Source of the DNA: Micrococcales bacterium
GTDB taxonomy: Bacteria > Actinomycetota > Actinomycetes > S36-B12 > UBA10799
NCBI GenBank assembly: GCA_016703125.1
Contig: JADJCR010000005.1
Coordinates: 124,001-188,000, forward strand
Length of the DNA: 64,000 nt
Direction of reading: 5' to 3'
The notes beneath the pieces are model-generated. The model was not told the origin of the DNA. It made no database searches and saw nothing but the letters and a program-made list of their open reading frames with translations. A program made the position numbers and the translations under genes. Positions 51,960 to 61,283 of the stretch are shown in pieces; positions within the stretch are counted from its first letter, which is position 1, and each line of letters opens with the position of its first letter.

Positions 51960-52508
51960 ATGGCCCTGCAATCCGGAATGGTGCCTCTTGGCGCGCCCTT
52001 GCCCGAAGCCACCCTCCTCGATCTCGACGAGACCTTGGTCGATCTGCACGAGTATGCGGAAGGGCACCCGCTGCTGGTGGTCTTTGCGTGTAACCACTGC
52101 CCGTACGTCAGATGGATCGAGCAGGACCTGGGCCACGTCATCGCCGCAGCCCCCGAATTGCGGACCGTGGCGATCAACCCCAACGACGCAGATGCGTATC
52201 CGGAGGACTCCCCGGAGGGGATGCGGGAGCAGGCGGCCCGTGCCGGCTGGGACTTCCCATACCTGATCGACGCGGAACAGACGGTCGCTCGCGGCTTCGG
52301 TGCTGTGTGCACCCCCGACCTCTTCCTCTACGACCGGGCTGGCGTGCTGGCGTACCGGGGGGCGTTCGACGGCTCCACGCCGAAGAACGGGCAGCCCCGC
52401 ACGGGCGAGTTGCTGACCGCCGCGATCCAGCACGTCCTTGCCGGCCAGCCGGTCCCCGAGCCGCACCGACCGTCCATGGGCTGCAGCATCAAATGGCGGC
52501 AGTCGTGA
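51960..52508 (+). CDS. AhpC/TSA-type thioredoxin-like redoxin
   Basis: A 182-residue thioredoxin-fold protein. The active site is CNHCPYV near residue 44, as in the PRX-like-1 group of redoxins; the family later has DAEQTVARGFGAVCTPDLFLYD. Role is probably a peroxiredoxin-like or disulfide reductase. It overlaps the ferredoxin-NADP reductase gene by GTGA, so the two products likely work together. Confidence 0.82.
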   Translation: MALQSGMVPLGAPLPEATLLDLDETLVDLHEYAEGHPLLVVFACNHCPYVRWIEQDLGHVIAAAPELRTVAINPNDADAYPEDSPEGMREQAARAGWDFPYLIDAEQTVARGFGAVCTPDLFLYDRAGVLAYRGAFDGSTPKNGQPRTGELLTAAIQHVLAGQPVPEPHRPSMGCSIKWRQS

Positions 52509-53481
52509 AGCACACCACCGACATGCTCATCATCGGGGCCGGGCCGGTCGGCCTCTACGCAGCATACTACGCGGGATTCCGGGGGTTCCGGACCGTCGTG
52601 TGCGACACCCTGCCCGAGATCGGTGGCCAGATATCGGCGATGTACCCGGAGAAGCTGATCTATGACGTGGCCGGCTTCCCGGCCATCCGGGGCCGCGACC
52701 TCGTCGAGGGGCTGGCGCAACAGGCTGGTTCCTACTCCCCCGATTACGTCCTGGGCGATCAGGCCGTCTCGCTGGAGCAGACCGGCGATGGGGTACTGGT
52801 CACGACGGAGTCAGGGACCTCGATCAAGGCAACGGTGCTGTTGATCACCAGCGGCATCGGCGCCTTCCGCCCCGCCCGTTGCCCGCCGCGGACGAGTTCA
52901 CGGGGGCCGGGATCGTGTTCTTCGTACCCAAACTGGACGCACGCGGGCCAGGACGTCGTGATCGTGGGGGCGGCGACTCAGCTTTCGACTGGGCCCCGTC
53001 ACTGCATCCGATCGCCGCCAGCGTCACACTGGTCCACCGCCGTGAGGCCTTCCGCGCCCACGCCGGCACCGTGGACAAGGTCCGCGAACTCGGCGTGCGC
53101 CTGGTGACGTCCAGCGAGGTGACGGGCATCGAGGGGGCGGACTACGTGACCGGGGTGCGCGTGACGCACAAGCAGACCGGTGACGAGCAGCGACTGCCCG
53201 CGGACGCCGTGGTCGCGGCCCTGGGCTTCATCGCCTCCATCGGCCCCCTGGCCGACTGGGGCATGGAGCTGGACAAGCGGCATCTGACGGTCGACACCAC
53301 CATGGCCACCACCCTGCCGCACGTGTACGCCGCCGGGGACATCGCGACCTACCCGGGCAAGGTGCCACTGATCTCGGTGGGGTTCGGCGAGGCCGCGCTG
53401 GCGGTCAACAATGCCGCCCCCCTGATCGACCCCACGCACGGCGTCTTCCCGGGGCACTCCTCCGGGGAATCGTCGGCCTAG
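52505..53481 (+). CDS. Type-2 ferredoxin--NADP reductase, several frame breaks
   Basis: About 325 residues when joined, FAD and NADPH binding. It begins GAGPVGLYAAYYAGFRG, has PEIGGQISAMYPEKLIYDVAGFP (the FNR2 signature) and ends ALGFIASIG and YAAGDIATYPGK. There is no CxxC, so it is not thioredoxin reductase. Between 52870 and 52970 the frame moves three times: a lost C in CCCC at 52870, a compensating change near 52942, and a lost G in GGGGG at 52966 (expected VGGGDSAFDW). Such density points to sequencing error. GTG start overlapping the redoxin stop. It reduces ferredoxin or flavodoxin with NADPH, or a redoxin. Confidence 0.82.
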
Positions 53482-53496
53482 GTACATTCGAAGGCG

Positions 53497-54000
53497 ATGA
53501 ACACGTCGAGATTCGAGGATGTGCTCGCGGGCAATCGGGAGTTCGTCCAGGACCACCACCACTCCGGGCTGTCGGGCCGTGCCGCCAAGGGCCTGGCGCT
53601 GATCACGTGCATGGACTCGCGCATCGACCCACTGGCCGCCCTCGGCATGCACGCCGGGGACATGAAGATCCTGCGCAACGCCGGTGCCCGCGTCACCGAC
53701 GATGTCCTTCGCACCCTGGTGCTCGCCACGTACCTGCTCAACGTGGACCGGGTCATCGTCATGCCCCACACGGACTGCCGCATGGCCAAGAACACCGAAG
53801 CCCAGGTCCACGACGCCATCCTCGAGGAGCACGGCGTCGACACCCGGTCGCTGGAGTTCCGGACGATCGACGACCCGATGACCACCCTGCGCGCTGACGT
53901 CCAGCGGATCCGGTCGTTCCCGTTCATCCCCGACAACGTGGTGGTGGCCGGCGCGATGTACGACGTGGCGACCGGCGCCTTGGAACTATACGATTTCTGA
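53497..54000 (+). CDS. Beta-class carbonic anhydrase
   Basis: A 167-residue enzyme with zinc ligands Cys in CMDSRIDP and His/Cys in PHTDCRMAK, the beta-class pattern. It resembles the short Rv1284-like group of mycobacteria. It hydrates carbon dioxide to bicarbonate in the cytoplasm. ATG start 13 bp after the reductase gene, so it may belong to that operon. Confidence 0.88.
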   Translation: MNTSRFEDVLAGNREFVQDHHHSGLSGRAAKGLALITCMDSRIDPLAALGMHAGDMKILRNAGARVTDDVLRTLVLATYLLNVDRVIVMPHTDCRMAKNTEAQVHDAILEEHGVDTRSLEFRTIDDPMTTLRADVQRIRSFPFIPDNVVVAGAMYDVATGALELYDF

Positions 54001-54009
54001 GGCGACGGC

Positions 54010-56076
54010 TCAGACGTCCAGCATCTCCCGGTCGAGTTCGAGCGAACCCTCCACGATGAACTCCCGGCGTGGGCCCACCTCGTTGCCCATCAGCATGCCG
54101 AACACGTCGTTGGACGCTGAGGCGTCCGAGACCGTGACCCGCCGCAACTGCCGCCGGGCCGGGTCCATCGTCGTCTCGCGCAGTTGTGAGGCGTCCATCT
54201 CCCCCAGACCCTTGTAGCGCTGAATCGGGTCCTTGATGCGCTGTCCCCGCCTCTGCAGATCCGACACCACCTTCTTCATCTCCTCGTCGGAGTAGGTGTA
54301 GCGGATCTCGTTCCTCGCCCCGGGCTTGATGATCTCCAGGCGGTGCAGCGGCGGGACCGCGGCGTATACCCGTCCGGTGTCGAGCAAGGGTGTCATGTAC
54401 CGGTGGATCAGCGTGAGCAGCAGCGTCCGGATGTGAGCGCCGTCGACATCAGCGTCCGTCATCAGGATGATCTTGCCGTAGCGCACTTGCTCGAGGTCGA
54501 ACGTGCGGCCCGACCCGGCACCGATGACCTGGATGATCGAGGCGCACTCGGCGTTCTTGAGCATGTCGGCCATCGACGCCTTCTGCACATTCAGGATCTT
54601 CCCGCGGATCGGCAGCAGGGCCTGGAACTCGGAGTTGCGGGCGGATTTGGCCGTCCCCAACGCGCTGTCGCCCTCCACGATGAACAGTTCCGTGGAGTCG
54701 GTGGCGCTGCTGCGGCAGTCAGCCAACTTGGCAGGCAGAGCCGAGGACTCCAGGGCGTTCTTCCGGCGCTGCACATCCCGGGTCTGCCGCGCGGCCAGCC
54801 GGGCACGGGCCGCGTTGGCCACCTTGTCCAGCGCCGCCTTGGCATTTGCTTTCTCCCCGCGGGGCGGTTTTGTGAACCACTCGGTGAGTCGCTTGGCGAC
54901 CACCCGGGAGACGATGCCGGTCACCTGTGGAGTCCCCAGGACCTCCTTGGTCTGCCCTTCGAACTGCGGCTCAGCCAGGCGCACCGTCACGACCGCCGTG
55001 AGCCCTTCCAGGATGTCGTCCTTGCCGACGGCGTCCTCACTCGCGCGCAGCACCCGCGCAGCCCGCAACTGCTCGTTGACGGTCTTGGTCAGGGCCCGGT
55101 CGAAACCGGTGACATGCGTGCCGCCCTTGGGCGTGGCGATGACGTTGACGAACGAGCGGGTCACCGTCTCGTAGCCCGTCCCCCAGCGCATCGCGATCGA
55201 CACCGTGCAGGTGCGTTCCACGTCCTGTGTGCTCAGATGGCCCTTGCCGTCGAGCACCGGCACGTGCTCGGTGAAATGCCCCTCGCCCTCCAGTCGGATG
55301 ATCCCGGTCACCGGCTCGTCATCGGCGAGATAGTCGACGTACTCCCCGATCCCGCCCTTGAAACGGAACGTCTCCTCGAGGTGGTCGAACTCGTGGCGCA
55401 CGTCCTGGACATGCAGCGAGAGGTCAGGTACGAGGAACGCGGTCTGCCGCGCACGGTCCCACAGTGCGTTGCGGTCGAACGTGGTGTCCTTGGTGAAGAT
55501 CTGGGGGTCGGGCCAGAAGCGGATGCGCGTCCCGGTCCGCGTCTTGGGCACCGAACCCCTCGGGTGCAGCCCGGCCTTGCGAGTGAAGGGCGCGTCAGGG
55601 CCCTCGCCGTCGAAGATGCCGGGCACTCCGCGGCGGAACGACATCGCGTACGTCTTGCCCGCCCGGTCCACCTCGACGTCCAGTCGGGCCGAGAGCGCGT
55701 TGACCACCGAGGCACCCACCCCGTGCAATCCGCCCGCCGCCCCGTACGAGCCGCCGCCGAACTTGCCACCGGCATGCAGTTTGGTCATGACCAGTTCGAC
55801 ACCGGTCAGCCGGGACTTCTTCTGGACGTCCACGGGGATGCCGCGCCCGTTGTCGCGGACCTCGACACTGCCATCCGGGTGGATCACCACGTCCACCGTC
55901 GTGCAGAAACCGGCCAGCGCCTCATCCACAGCGTTGTCGATGATCTCCCAGACGCAGTGCATCAGACCGCGCGAGTCCGTGGATCCGATGTACATGCCCG
56001 GACGCTTGCGGACCGCATCCAGACCCTCGAGAACGGTCAGCGCGTCAGCGGAGTAGGTCGCGGTCTTCGTGGGCAC
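54010..56076 (-). CDS. parE: DNA topoisomerase IV subunit B (ParE)
   Basis: A 688-residue ATPase subunit. The GHKL motifs are EIIDNAVDEALAG (residues 44-56), VEVRDNGRGIPV and GGLHGVGASVVNAL; the TOPRIM region has IVEGDSALGTAKSARN and MTDADVDGAHIRTLLL. It pairs with ParC to decatenate chromosomes. Its opposite orientation to parC and the gap of 4.5 kb suggest separate transcription. The GTG has TACTGT 6 nt upstream. Confidence 0.94.
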   Translation of the reverse strand: MPTKTATYSADALTVLEGLDAVRKRPGMYIGSTDSRGLMHCVWEIIDNAVDEALAGFCTTVDVVIHPDGSVEVRDNGRGIPVDVQKKSRLTGVELVMTKLHAGGKFGGGSYGAAGGLHGVGASVVNALSARLDVEVDRAGKTYAMSFRRGVPGIFDGEGPDAPFTRKAGLHPRGSVPKTRTGTRIRFWPDPQIFTKDTTFDRNALWDRARQTAFLVPDLSLHVQDVRHEFDHLEETFRFKGGIGEYVDYLADDEPVTGIIRLEGEGHFTEHVPVLDGKGHLSTQDVERTCTVSIAMRWGTGYETVTRSFVNVIATPKGGTHVTGFDRALTKTVNEQLRAARVLRASEDAVGKDDILEGLTAVVTVRLAEPQFEGQTKEVLGTPQVTGIVSRVVAKRLTEWFTKPPRGEKANAKAALDKVANAARARLAARQTRDVQRRKNALESSALPAKLADCRSSATDSTELFIVEGDSALGTAKSARNSEFQALLPIRGKILNVQKASMADMLKNAECASIIQVIGAGSGRTFDLEQVRYGKIILMTDADVDGAHIRTLLLTLIHRYMTPLLDTGRVYAAVPPLHRLEIIKPGARNEIRYTYSDEEMKKVVSDLQRRGQRIKDPIQRYKGLGEMDASQLRETTMDPARRQLRRVTVSDASASNDVFGMLMGNEVGPRREFIVEGSLELDREMLDV

Positions 56077-56082
56077 TCATCC

Positions 56083-56088
56083 ACAGTA
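56083..56088 (-). promoter_or_regulatory. Leaderless -10 element of parE
   Basis: TACTGT on the minus strand, 6 nt before GTG. The same hexamer precedes the nagZ-like and DUF222 genes. Confidence 0.5.
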
Positions 56089-56164
56089 GAGGCCGACTAC
56101 CCGGTCTACGGCCAAGCACCCGCGTGTGTGGATGGATTCGCTTGCCGCGAAACACAGTTAATCC

Positions 56165-56193
56165 TTGATGCGGGAATCCCCGATGCTTGTAAC
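56165..56193 (+). promoter_or_regulatory. Possible promoter of the DUF7455 gene
   Basis: TTGATG (56165-56170), 17-bp spacer, TGTAAC (56188-56193), within an AT-rich stretch that also contains the palindrome TAACA-g-TGTTA (56190-56200). The -10 is weak, and the palindrome may be an operator instead. Confidence 0.35.
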
Positions 56194-56240
56194 AGTGTTA
56201 AGTACGGTGAAGGGCAAGTTACCGCGAGGAGGTGGTTCCA

Positions 56241-56447
56241 GTGATGACGACACTGACGCCCAGTCCGCTGACGGCCAGCGACCGGTGCGACCGGTGCGGG
56301 GCGCAGGCCTATGTACGGGTCGTTCTCAGCTCCGGCGGTGAGTTGCTCTTCTGCGGTCACCACGCACGCAAGCACCTCCCGGCGCTCGAACCGCTGGCGG
56401 CGACCATCCATGACGAGACCGACCGCATGGACGAGAGCGCGAACTGA
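56241..56447 (+). CDS. DUF7455 small zinc-binding protein
   Basis: A 68-residue protein with DRCDRCGAQAYVRVVL and LLFCGHHARKH, which supply cysteine and histidine ligands for one zinc. The family is widely conserved in actinobacteria, normally next to parE or a major sigma factor gene; function unknown. GTG at 56241 has GAGGAGG 8 nt upstream; ATG at 56244 is an alternative. Confidence 0.82.
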   Translation: MMTTLTPSPLTASDRCDRCGAQAYVRVVLSSGGELLFCGHHARKHLPALEPLAATIHDETDRMDESAN

Positions 56448-56473
56448 GGTCTGACGCTCAGCGCCTCTGACGC

Positions 56474-57250
56474 TCAGTGCCCCCGGAATTCCGGGGGCCG
56501 GCGTTCTTCGAAGGCCTTGACACCCTCGGCCAGGTCCTTGCTGGTCCACGCCCGGGCCACCGTCTCGTCCACCCGGTGGGCCACCTCGGGCGGCAGATGA
56601 GCATCCGACAGTTCCGCCAGCGCCGCTTTCGTGGCGGCGATCGTCAGCGGCGCATTGCGGATGATCTTCTCGGCCCAGGCGCGGGCGGCGGGTTCCAGGT
56701 CCTCGGCCCGCCCGACCGTCTGGGTGACCGCACCGAGCTCGAAGGCCGTCTGCATGGTGATCGGCTCCGCGGTCAGGAACATCCGTGCCACGATCTGCGC
56801 CGGCAGGCACGCCAGGAAGCGCGCCACACCTGACGGGGGGTACCCCACGCCCAACCGCGCGGGGGTGATCGCCATGCGGGTATCTGCGGTGGCGACGATC
56901 AGGTCACAACTGAGCACCAGTTCGCACGCGCCGCCCCACACATCCCCGCCCACCTCCGCGATGGTCGCGATAGGCAGCCGGCGGAAGTACTCCAGGAAGC
57001 CCTCCAACGGGTTGGCCCACACGTGTTCGGAGGCCTCCAGCGGGATCTCACTGATGTCGTGCCCGCTGGACCATGTGCCCTTGACCGGCTCCGCCCGCAC
57101 GATGGCGACCCGAACACCTTCCAGCACCGCCTTGGTGAGGATCGCCCGCGCCTCCTCCAGCATCGGGGTGGTCAGCCGGTTCCGGCTGGCGGGGTCGCAG
57201 AAGGTCATACGCAGGACGGCACCGTCGCCGTCAGTGGTCCACTGGCTCAC
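56474..57250 (-). CDS. Enoyl-CoA hydratase/isomerase family protein
   Basis: A 258-residue crotonase-fold enzyme. The CoA-binding/oxyanion region is SSGHDISE near residue 63 and GGDVWGGACELVLSCDLIVA near residue 103; EERRPPEFRGH is a typical family end. Predicted to hydrate or isomerise an acyl-CoA in fatty acid breakdown. GTG at 57250 is chosen by family N-terminus; a GTG two codons upstream is close to TAGACT. The longer frame upstream is a shadow of the Fn3 gene. Confidence 0.83.
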   Translation of the reverse strand: MSQWTTDGDGAVLRMTFCDPASRNRLTTPMLEEARAILTKAVLEGVRVAIVRAEPVKGTWSSGHDISEIPLEASEHVWANPLEGFLEYFRRLPIATIAEVGGDVWGGACELVLSCDLIVATADTRMAITPARLGVGYPPSGVARFLACLPAQIVARMFLTAEPITMQTAFELGAVTQTVGRAEDLEPAARAWAEKIIRNAPLTIAATKAALAELSDAHLPPEVAHRVDETVARAWTSKDLAEGVKAFEERRPPEFRGH

Positions 57251-57328
57251 GGACACCGAGTCTATGGCTGTGGCACCCGGACGACCCACGCCAGTCAAGG
57301 GTCCGGTAAATCGTGCCGAAGGAAAAGC

Positions 57329-59152
57329 GTGGCCTCCATCCTGCTCCGAGTAGCAGCTGCGGTGCTGGCGCCGGTCGTCGCGCTCACCGTAGCCAGTGCC
57401 CCCACCCAGGCTGCCAAGGAACCTCCGGGACCCGTGATGGTCGGGCCCAGGGACCATGCGAAGGTCCAGTACCCGAACTTGAGGTGGCGGCCGGTGTCCG
57501 GCGCCTCGCTGTACGAAGTGCAGATCGCGCAGGACCGTCGGTTCGCGGACATCGTGGAGACCATCAAGACCGGCGCCACGCAGTTCATCGACACCGAGCA
57601 ATGGCCCGCCGCGTCGTACTGGTGGCGGGTACGCGCACTAGCCGAACCGCCGACCCCATGGTTGAAGACCCGGTGGTCGAAGACCCGTGAGTTCACGCAG
57701 CGCTGGATGGTGCCCGACGCCCACAGCGGAGCCCGGGAGCTGGCCAGGCCCGACAAGGTCACTGTGGAGGATTTCCTGCCCGATCCGGGCGTGCAGGCGC
57801 CCATCAACGCCATCCAGATCTCCTGGGAACCTGTCGCCAATGCGTCGTACTACGTGGTGGAACTCGATCCGGCCTACGACATGGATCCCGACCTGGTCCC
57901 CTCGTACTCCCCCGAGGACTCCGTCGTGTGCCTGACACCGCACACGGTGCTGACGCCGAACATCGAGTCGGTGACCCTGCCCCAGACAGGTCCTACGTCG
58001 CAGGGTGGCCCCGGTCTGAGCCTGATCGACGATGTCGGCGACTACGGTTGCCAGATCGAGGCCGGCAACTACTGGGTGCGTGTGCGCGCCGTCGATCTCA
58101 CCAGTGCCGGCACGGAGAATTACTCGCTCTGGTCCGACGAAGCCCGGCGGGCCACAGAGACACCACCCGGCCCGCAGTTCTTCACAGTCAACGGCGACCC
58201 CATGAAGGGGACTTCGGGACGTGAGCCCGCTCGACTGCTGGCTCCGGCTGACGGGACGGTGTTCCTCGACGCCCCGGTCATGGCCTGGGAACCAGTGGAC
58301 TGGGCCACGAGTTACAAGGTGGTCATCGCCGCCGATCGCAACTTCACCACCGAGGTGGGTCAGTACTCCACGACCAACACGCGGTTCATCCCATTGGAGC
58401 GGATCCCCGAGGACAACTCCGAGCGTGCCTACTTCTGGTACGTGGTGCCCTGTCAGGGCGACGACGCCATGGACGCATGTGTGTCGTCCAACAAGGTCGT
58501 GCATCGCACCGGGGCCTATCGCTCGTTCAAGAAACTGTCGCCGCTGACGCGGACGGACCGGGCGAAGCGGTTCGGCCCCTGGTCCCGGGTCGGGTGGGCG
58601 CCGTTCAGCCGTACCGCCATGAAGGTGAACAAGAACCTGCGTCGTTCCTACGACTCCATCGGCGGCATCGACGGATACGAGGTCCAACTGCGCAATGTCG
58701 GCGGGGATTGGCCGGAGACCGGGGTCCTGACCGATCTTCCCGTGTACATGCAGTCCGAGACCGAAGCAGCACCGGGCCCGCGCCTGTCCTTCGGGCAGCG
58801 GTACGAGTGGCGCGTGCGCATCGTGGATGGCAGCGGGCAGGCCCGGCCTTGGAGCGCGACACGTTCCTTCCGGCTGCGAGTGGCCGAACCTGGTCAGCCC
58901 AAGCACCTGCGGGCGGTGCGCCAGGGCAAGCGGGTGACCCTCACCTGGGAGGCTCCGAAACCCCGCTACTTCCCGGTCGAGGGGTACCAGGTGTTCTACT
59001 CCCGCAACGGCAAGCGCTGGAAGCCCCTGAACACTGTAGACCGCCTGCGTGCTGCCTATCGGGTCAGCACGAAGCAGAAGTACTGGTTCATGGTCAATGC
59101 GGTCAGTCGTGGTGGTGAAGGCCGGCCCGCGAAGGTCTTCGTGCCCAGGTGA
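57329..59152 (+). CDS. Secreted Fn3-like repeat protein (paralogue 1)
   Basis: A 607-residue exported protein: signal peptide VASILLRVAAAVLAPVVALTV, then several ~100-residue Fn3-like beta-sandwiches. Repeated elements are LRWRPVSGASLYEVQIAQDRRF, WEPVANASYYVVELD and WEPVDWATSYKVVIAADRNF, with WWRVRA- or YEWRVRI-type strands at the domain ends. A last Fn3 domain (KHLRAVRQGKRVTLTWEAPK to VFVPR) closes it. No enzymatic motif; probably surface adhesion or wall association. GTG start. It lies 16 bp upstream of a paralogue. Confidence 0.8.
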   Translation: MASILLRVAAAVLAPVVALTVASAPTQAAKEPPGPVMVGPRDHAKVQYPNLRWRPVSGASLYEVQIAQDRRFADIVETIKTGATQFIDTEQWPAASYWWRVRALAEPPTPWLKTRWSKTREFTQRWMVPDAHSGARELARPDKVTVEDFLPDPGVQAPINAIQISWEPVANASYYVVELDPAYDMDPDLVPSYSPEDSVVCLTPHTVLTPNIESVTLPQTGPTSQGGPGLSLIDDVGDYGCQIEAGNYWVRVRAVDLTSAGTENYSLWSDEARRATETPPGPQFFTVNGDPMKGTSGREPARLLAPADGTVFLDAPVMAWEPVDWATSYKVVIAADRNFTTEVGQYSTTNTRFIPLERIPEDNSERAYFWYVVPCQGDDAMDACVSSNKVVHRTGAYRSFKKLSPLTRTDRAKRFGPWSRVGWAPFSRTAMKVNKNLRRSYDSIGGIDGYEVQLRNVGGDWPETGVLTDLPVYMQSETEAAPGPRLSFGQRYEWRVRIVDGSGQARPWSATRSFRLRVAEPGQPKHLRAVRQGKRVTLTWEAPKPRYFPVEGYQVFYSRNGKRWKPLNTVDRLRAAYRVSTKQKYWFMVNAVSRGGEGRPAKVFVPR

Positions 59153-59168
59153 GAGGACGGATGGTGTG

Positions 59169-61274
59169 ATGAAGCCCCGATGGACGGCCGCCGCGATCCT
59201 GGTTGCCGCAATGGCCCTGGTGGCGCCTCCAATGACCGCGAACGCCGCGACCCTGCCGGCACCGACCTCCTCGACACCCACCGCCGGCGCCACCGTCGAC
59301 CAACCGGTCTTCGCCTGGTCGCCGGTGACGGGCGCGGATCGCTACGAGATCGAGGTGGCCCTTGATGACCAGTTCGTGACGGTCACCGATCCCGGCGATG
59401 AAGCGGTGCCCCGCGGGGTCCACGGCACGACGTATGTGCGCACGTTCAGCTATACGGCCAAGACCCACTACTGGCATGTGCGCGCCGTTGCGGCCAACGG
59501 CGACGAGGGCGCGTGGAGCGCGACACGGGAGTTCACCCGCAGGTGGACGAACACCGACGAACCGGCCGGTGCCGCCGCAGCCAGTCCGGGTTCTCGCGTG
59601 GAGAACGTGCGCCTCGTCAGCGGCGGGAACACACCCCCGCTGAACCGCGTGGCCATCACCTGGGATCCGGTGCCGGGTGCTTCCCACTACGAGGTGGAGA
59701 TCGATCCCCTGAGCACCGACGTGATCGACGGTGTGGTCTGCAAGACACCGCACTCCGCGTTCGCACCCCCGTTCGAGAGCAGCTACGCACGCCGTTCAGC
59801 CCTTTCCAGTTGCGCGACTGTCCAATCCCCCGTCCGCTCGTGGGTCGGGGCAAGTGAGTGGTCCAGCCCGGGCCCCGACCAGGTGGCCATCCAGAGTGAT
59901 GACATCCAGACCGGCGATTTCGTCTACGTCCGGTTCCTCAACGAAGCCGGGGACCAGGTCGTCGTGGACCCGTTCCCTGCGACTGTCACATCCGTGGGCG
60001 GGGACCCGCGAACCTTCACCGTGACGGCACCGACCATTCCGGGCGACCCGGATGCCCAGGCGCAGTACTTCCGGGTCGCTCTGCCGATGGAGTCGGGGGC
60101 TCCCTACGCGGTGCGCGTCCGGGCGGTGGACGTGGGCACCGGGCCCGACTACCCGGGTACGACCATCTACGGCATATGGTCCAACCAGCGCCCCGAGCCG
60201 GGTGCTCCCCTGGGCTCATGGCTCACGTTCACCGTGACCGATCCCGTCACCGGTTCGGGCGTTATGTGGTATCCGGCCATGCCTGACGAACTGTCCATGT
60301 CGGGCACAGACGTTCCGCTGCTCAGCTGGGAACCTGCCGCCGGCGCCGACGGCTACGCGGTCACCGTCGCCCTCGACGGAGACTTCACGAACCTGATTGC
60401 GACCTACCAGACCAGGGCGGCCATGCTGGTCCCCCCCGAGACGTACGACGACAACGGCCCCAACCGCAGCTACTACTGGCACGTCGAACCTTGCGTGTAC
60501 GACAGCATCGCGGAGGACGACCTCATCTGCCTCGTTGATGATTACGCCATCAACGACCCGGCGTACGTGGGTAGGTTCTCCAAACACAGCGCTCCCGCCG
60601 GGGACCTGAGCGCCACGTCCACCGACGGTGGGAGAAATGCCGTCTTGCGGTGGGGGGACGCGCTCACAGCGTCCCAAGCCCTGGACTCCTCCTTCAGCCC
60701 AGGCGGGGTCATGAAGTACGAGCTGCAATACACGGCTACCACTTGGGCCGCAGCCAGGTCCGTCAAGACGGACAACCTCGCCTACGGCACAAGCGTCGAC
60801 ACTCCGCCTGCCCCCGGGACCTACCGATGGCGGGTCCGTCCCGTGGACGGGCAGGAAGTGCCGCTGGCCTGGGCCGTCGGTCCCGACTTCACGATCGGCG
60901 CACCCGCCGATGCACCCGCCGACCCCACAGAACCTGCGCCCACCCCGTCAGACCCGCCGCAATACCAGCAGCCCTCTTTCCCGGGAACAGTCACGCAGAA
61001 CCCGCCTGCGGCGCCGGGCAAGCCACGCGTACAGCGCTGGGGCAAGAAGTTCGTCAAGGTCCGCTGGCGGGCCGCTGAGGAACACGGCTCGCCGGTTGAC
61101 CGGTACCTCGTATACCGCTCCACGAACGGAACGTCGTTCAAGATCGTCAAGCGCACCACGGAGACCGCCGCGAAGATCAAGGCACAGCGAACCAAGACGT
61201 CGTGGTTCTACGTCATCGCCCAGTCCGACGCGGGACGCAGCAAGCCGAGCCGCACCGTCAAGTTCCCGCGCTGA
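59169..61274 (+). CDS. Secreted Fn3-like repeat protein (paralogue 2)
   Basis: A 701-residue exported paralogue of the preceding product. After the signal peptide (KPRWTAAAILVAAMALVAPP) come Fn3-like modules with FAWSPVTGADRYEIEVALD, ITWDPVPGASHYEVEID and LSWEPAAGADGYAVTVALD, then a Pro-rich linker (PTEPAPTPSDPPQYQQ) and a final Fn3 domain ending VKFPR. Both proteins share WKPL/YRV and tracks of paired cysteines. Likely cell-surface pair from a tandem duplication. ATG at 59169; GTG at 59166 also possible. Confidence 0.8.
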   Translation: MKPRWTAAAILVAAMALVAPPMTANAATLPAPTSSTPTAGATVDQPVFAWSPVTGADRYEIEVALDDQFVTVTDPGDEAVPRGVHGTTYVRTFSYTAKTHYWHVRAVAANGDEGAWSATREFTRRWTNTDEPAGAAAASPGSRVENVRLVSGGNTPPLNRVAITWDPVPGASHYEVEIDPLSTDVIDGVVCKTPHSAFAPPFESSYARRSALSSCATVQSPVRSWVGASEWSSPGPDQVAIQSDDIQTGDFVYVRFLNEAGDQVVVDPFPATVTSVGGDPRTFTVTAPTIPGDPDAQAQYFRVALPMESGAPYAVRVRAVDVGTGPDYPGTTIYGIWSNQRPEPGAPLGSWLTFTVTDPVTGSGVMWYPAMPDELSMSGTDVPLLSWEPAAGADGYAVTVALDGDFTNLIATYQTRAAMLVPPETYDDNGPNRSYYWHVEPCVYDSIAEDDLICLVDDYAINDPAYVGRFSKHSAPAGDLSATSTDGGRNAVLRWGDALTASQALDSSFSPGGVMKYELQYTATTWAAARSVKTDNLAYGTSVDTPPAPGTYRWRVRPVDGQEVPLAWAVGPDFTIGAPADAPADPTEPAPTPSDPPQYQQPSFPGTVTQNPPAAPGKPRVQRWGKKFVKVRWRAAEEHGSPVDRYLVYRSTNGTSFKIVKRTTETAAKIKAQRTKTSWFYVIAQSDAGRSKPSRTVKFPR

Positions 61275-61283
61275 TCTGCTCGG

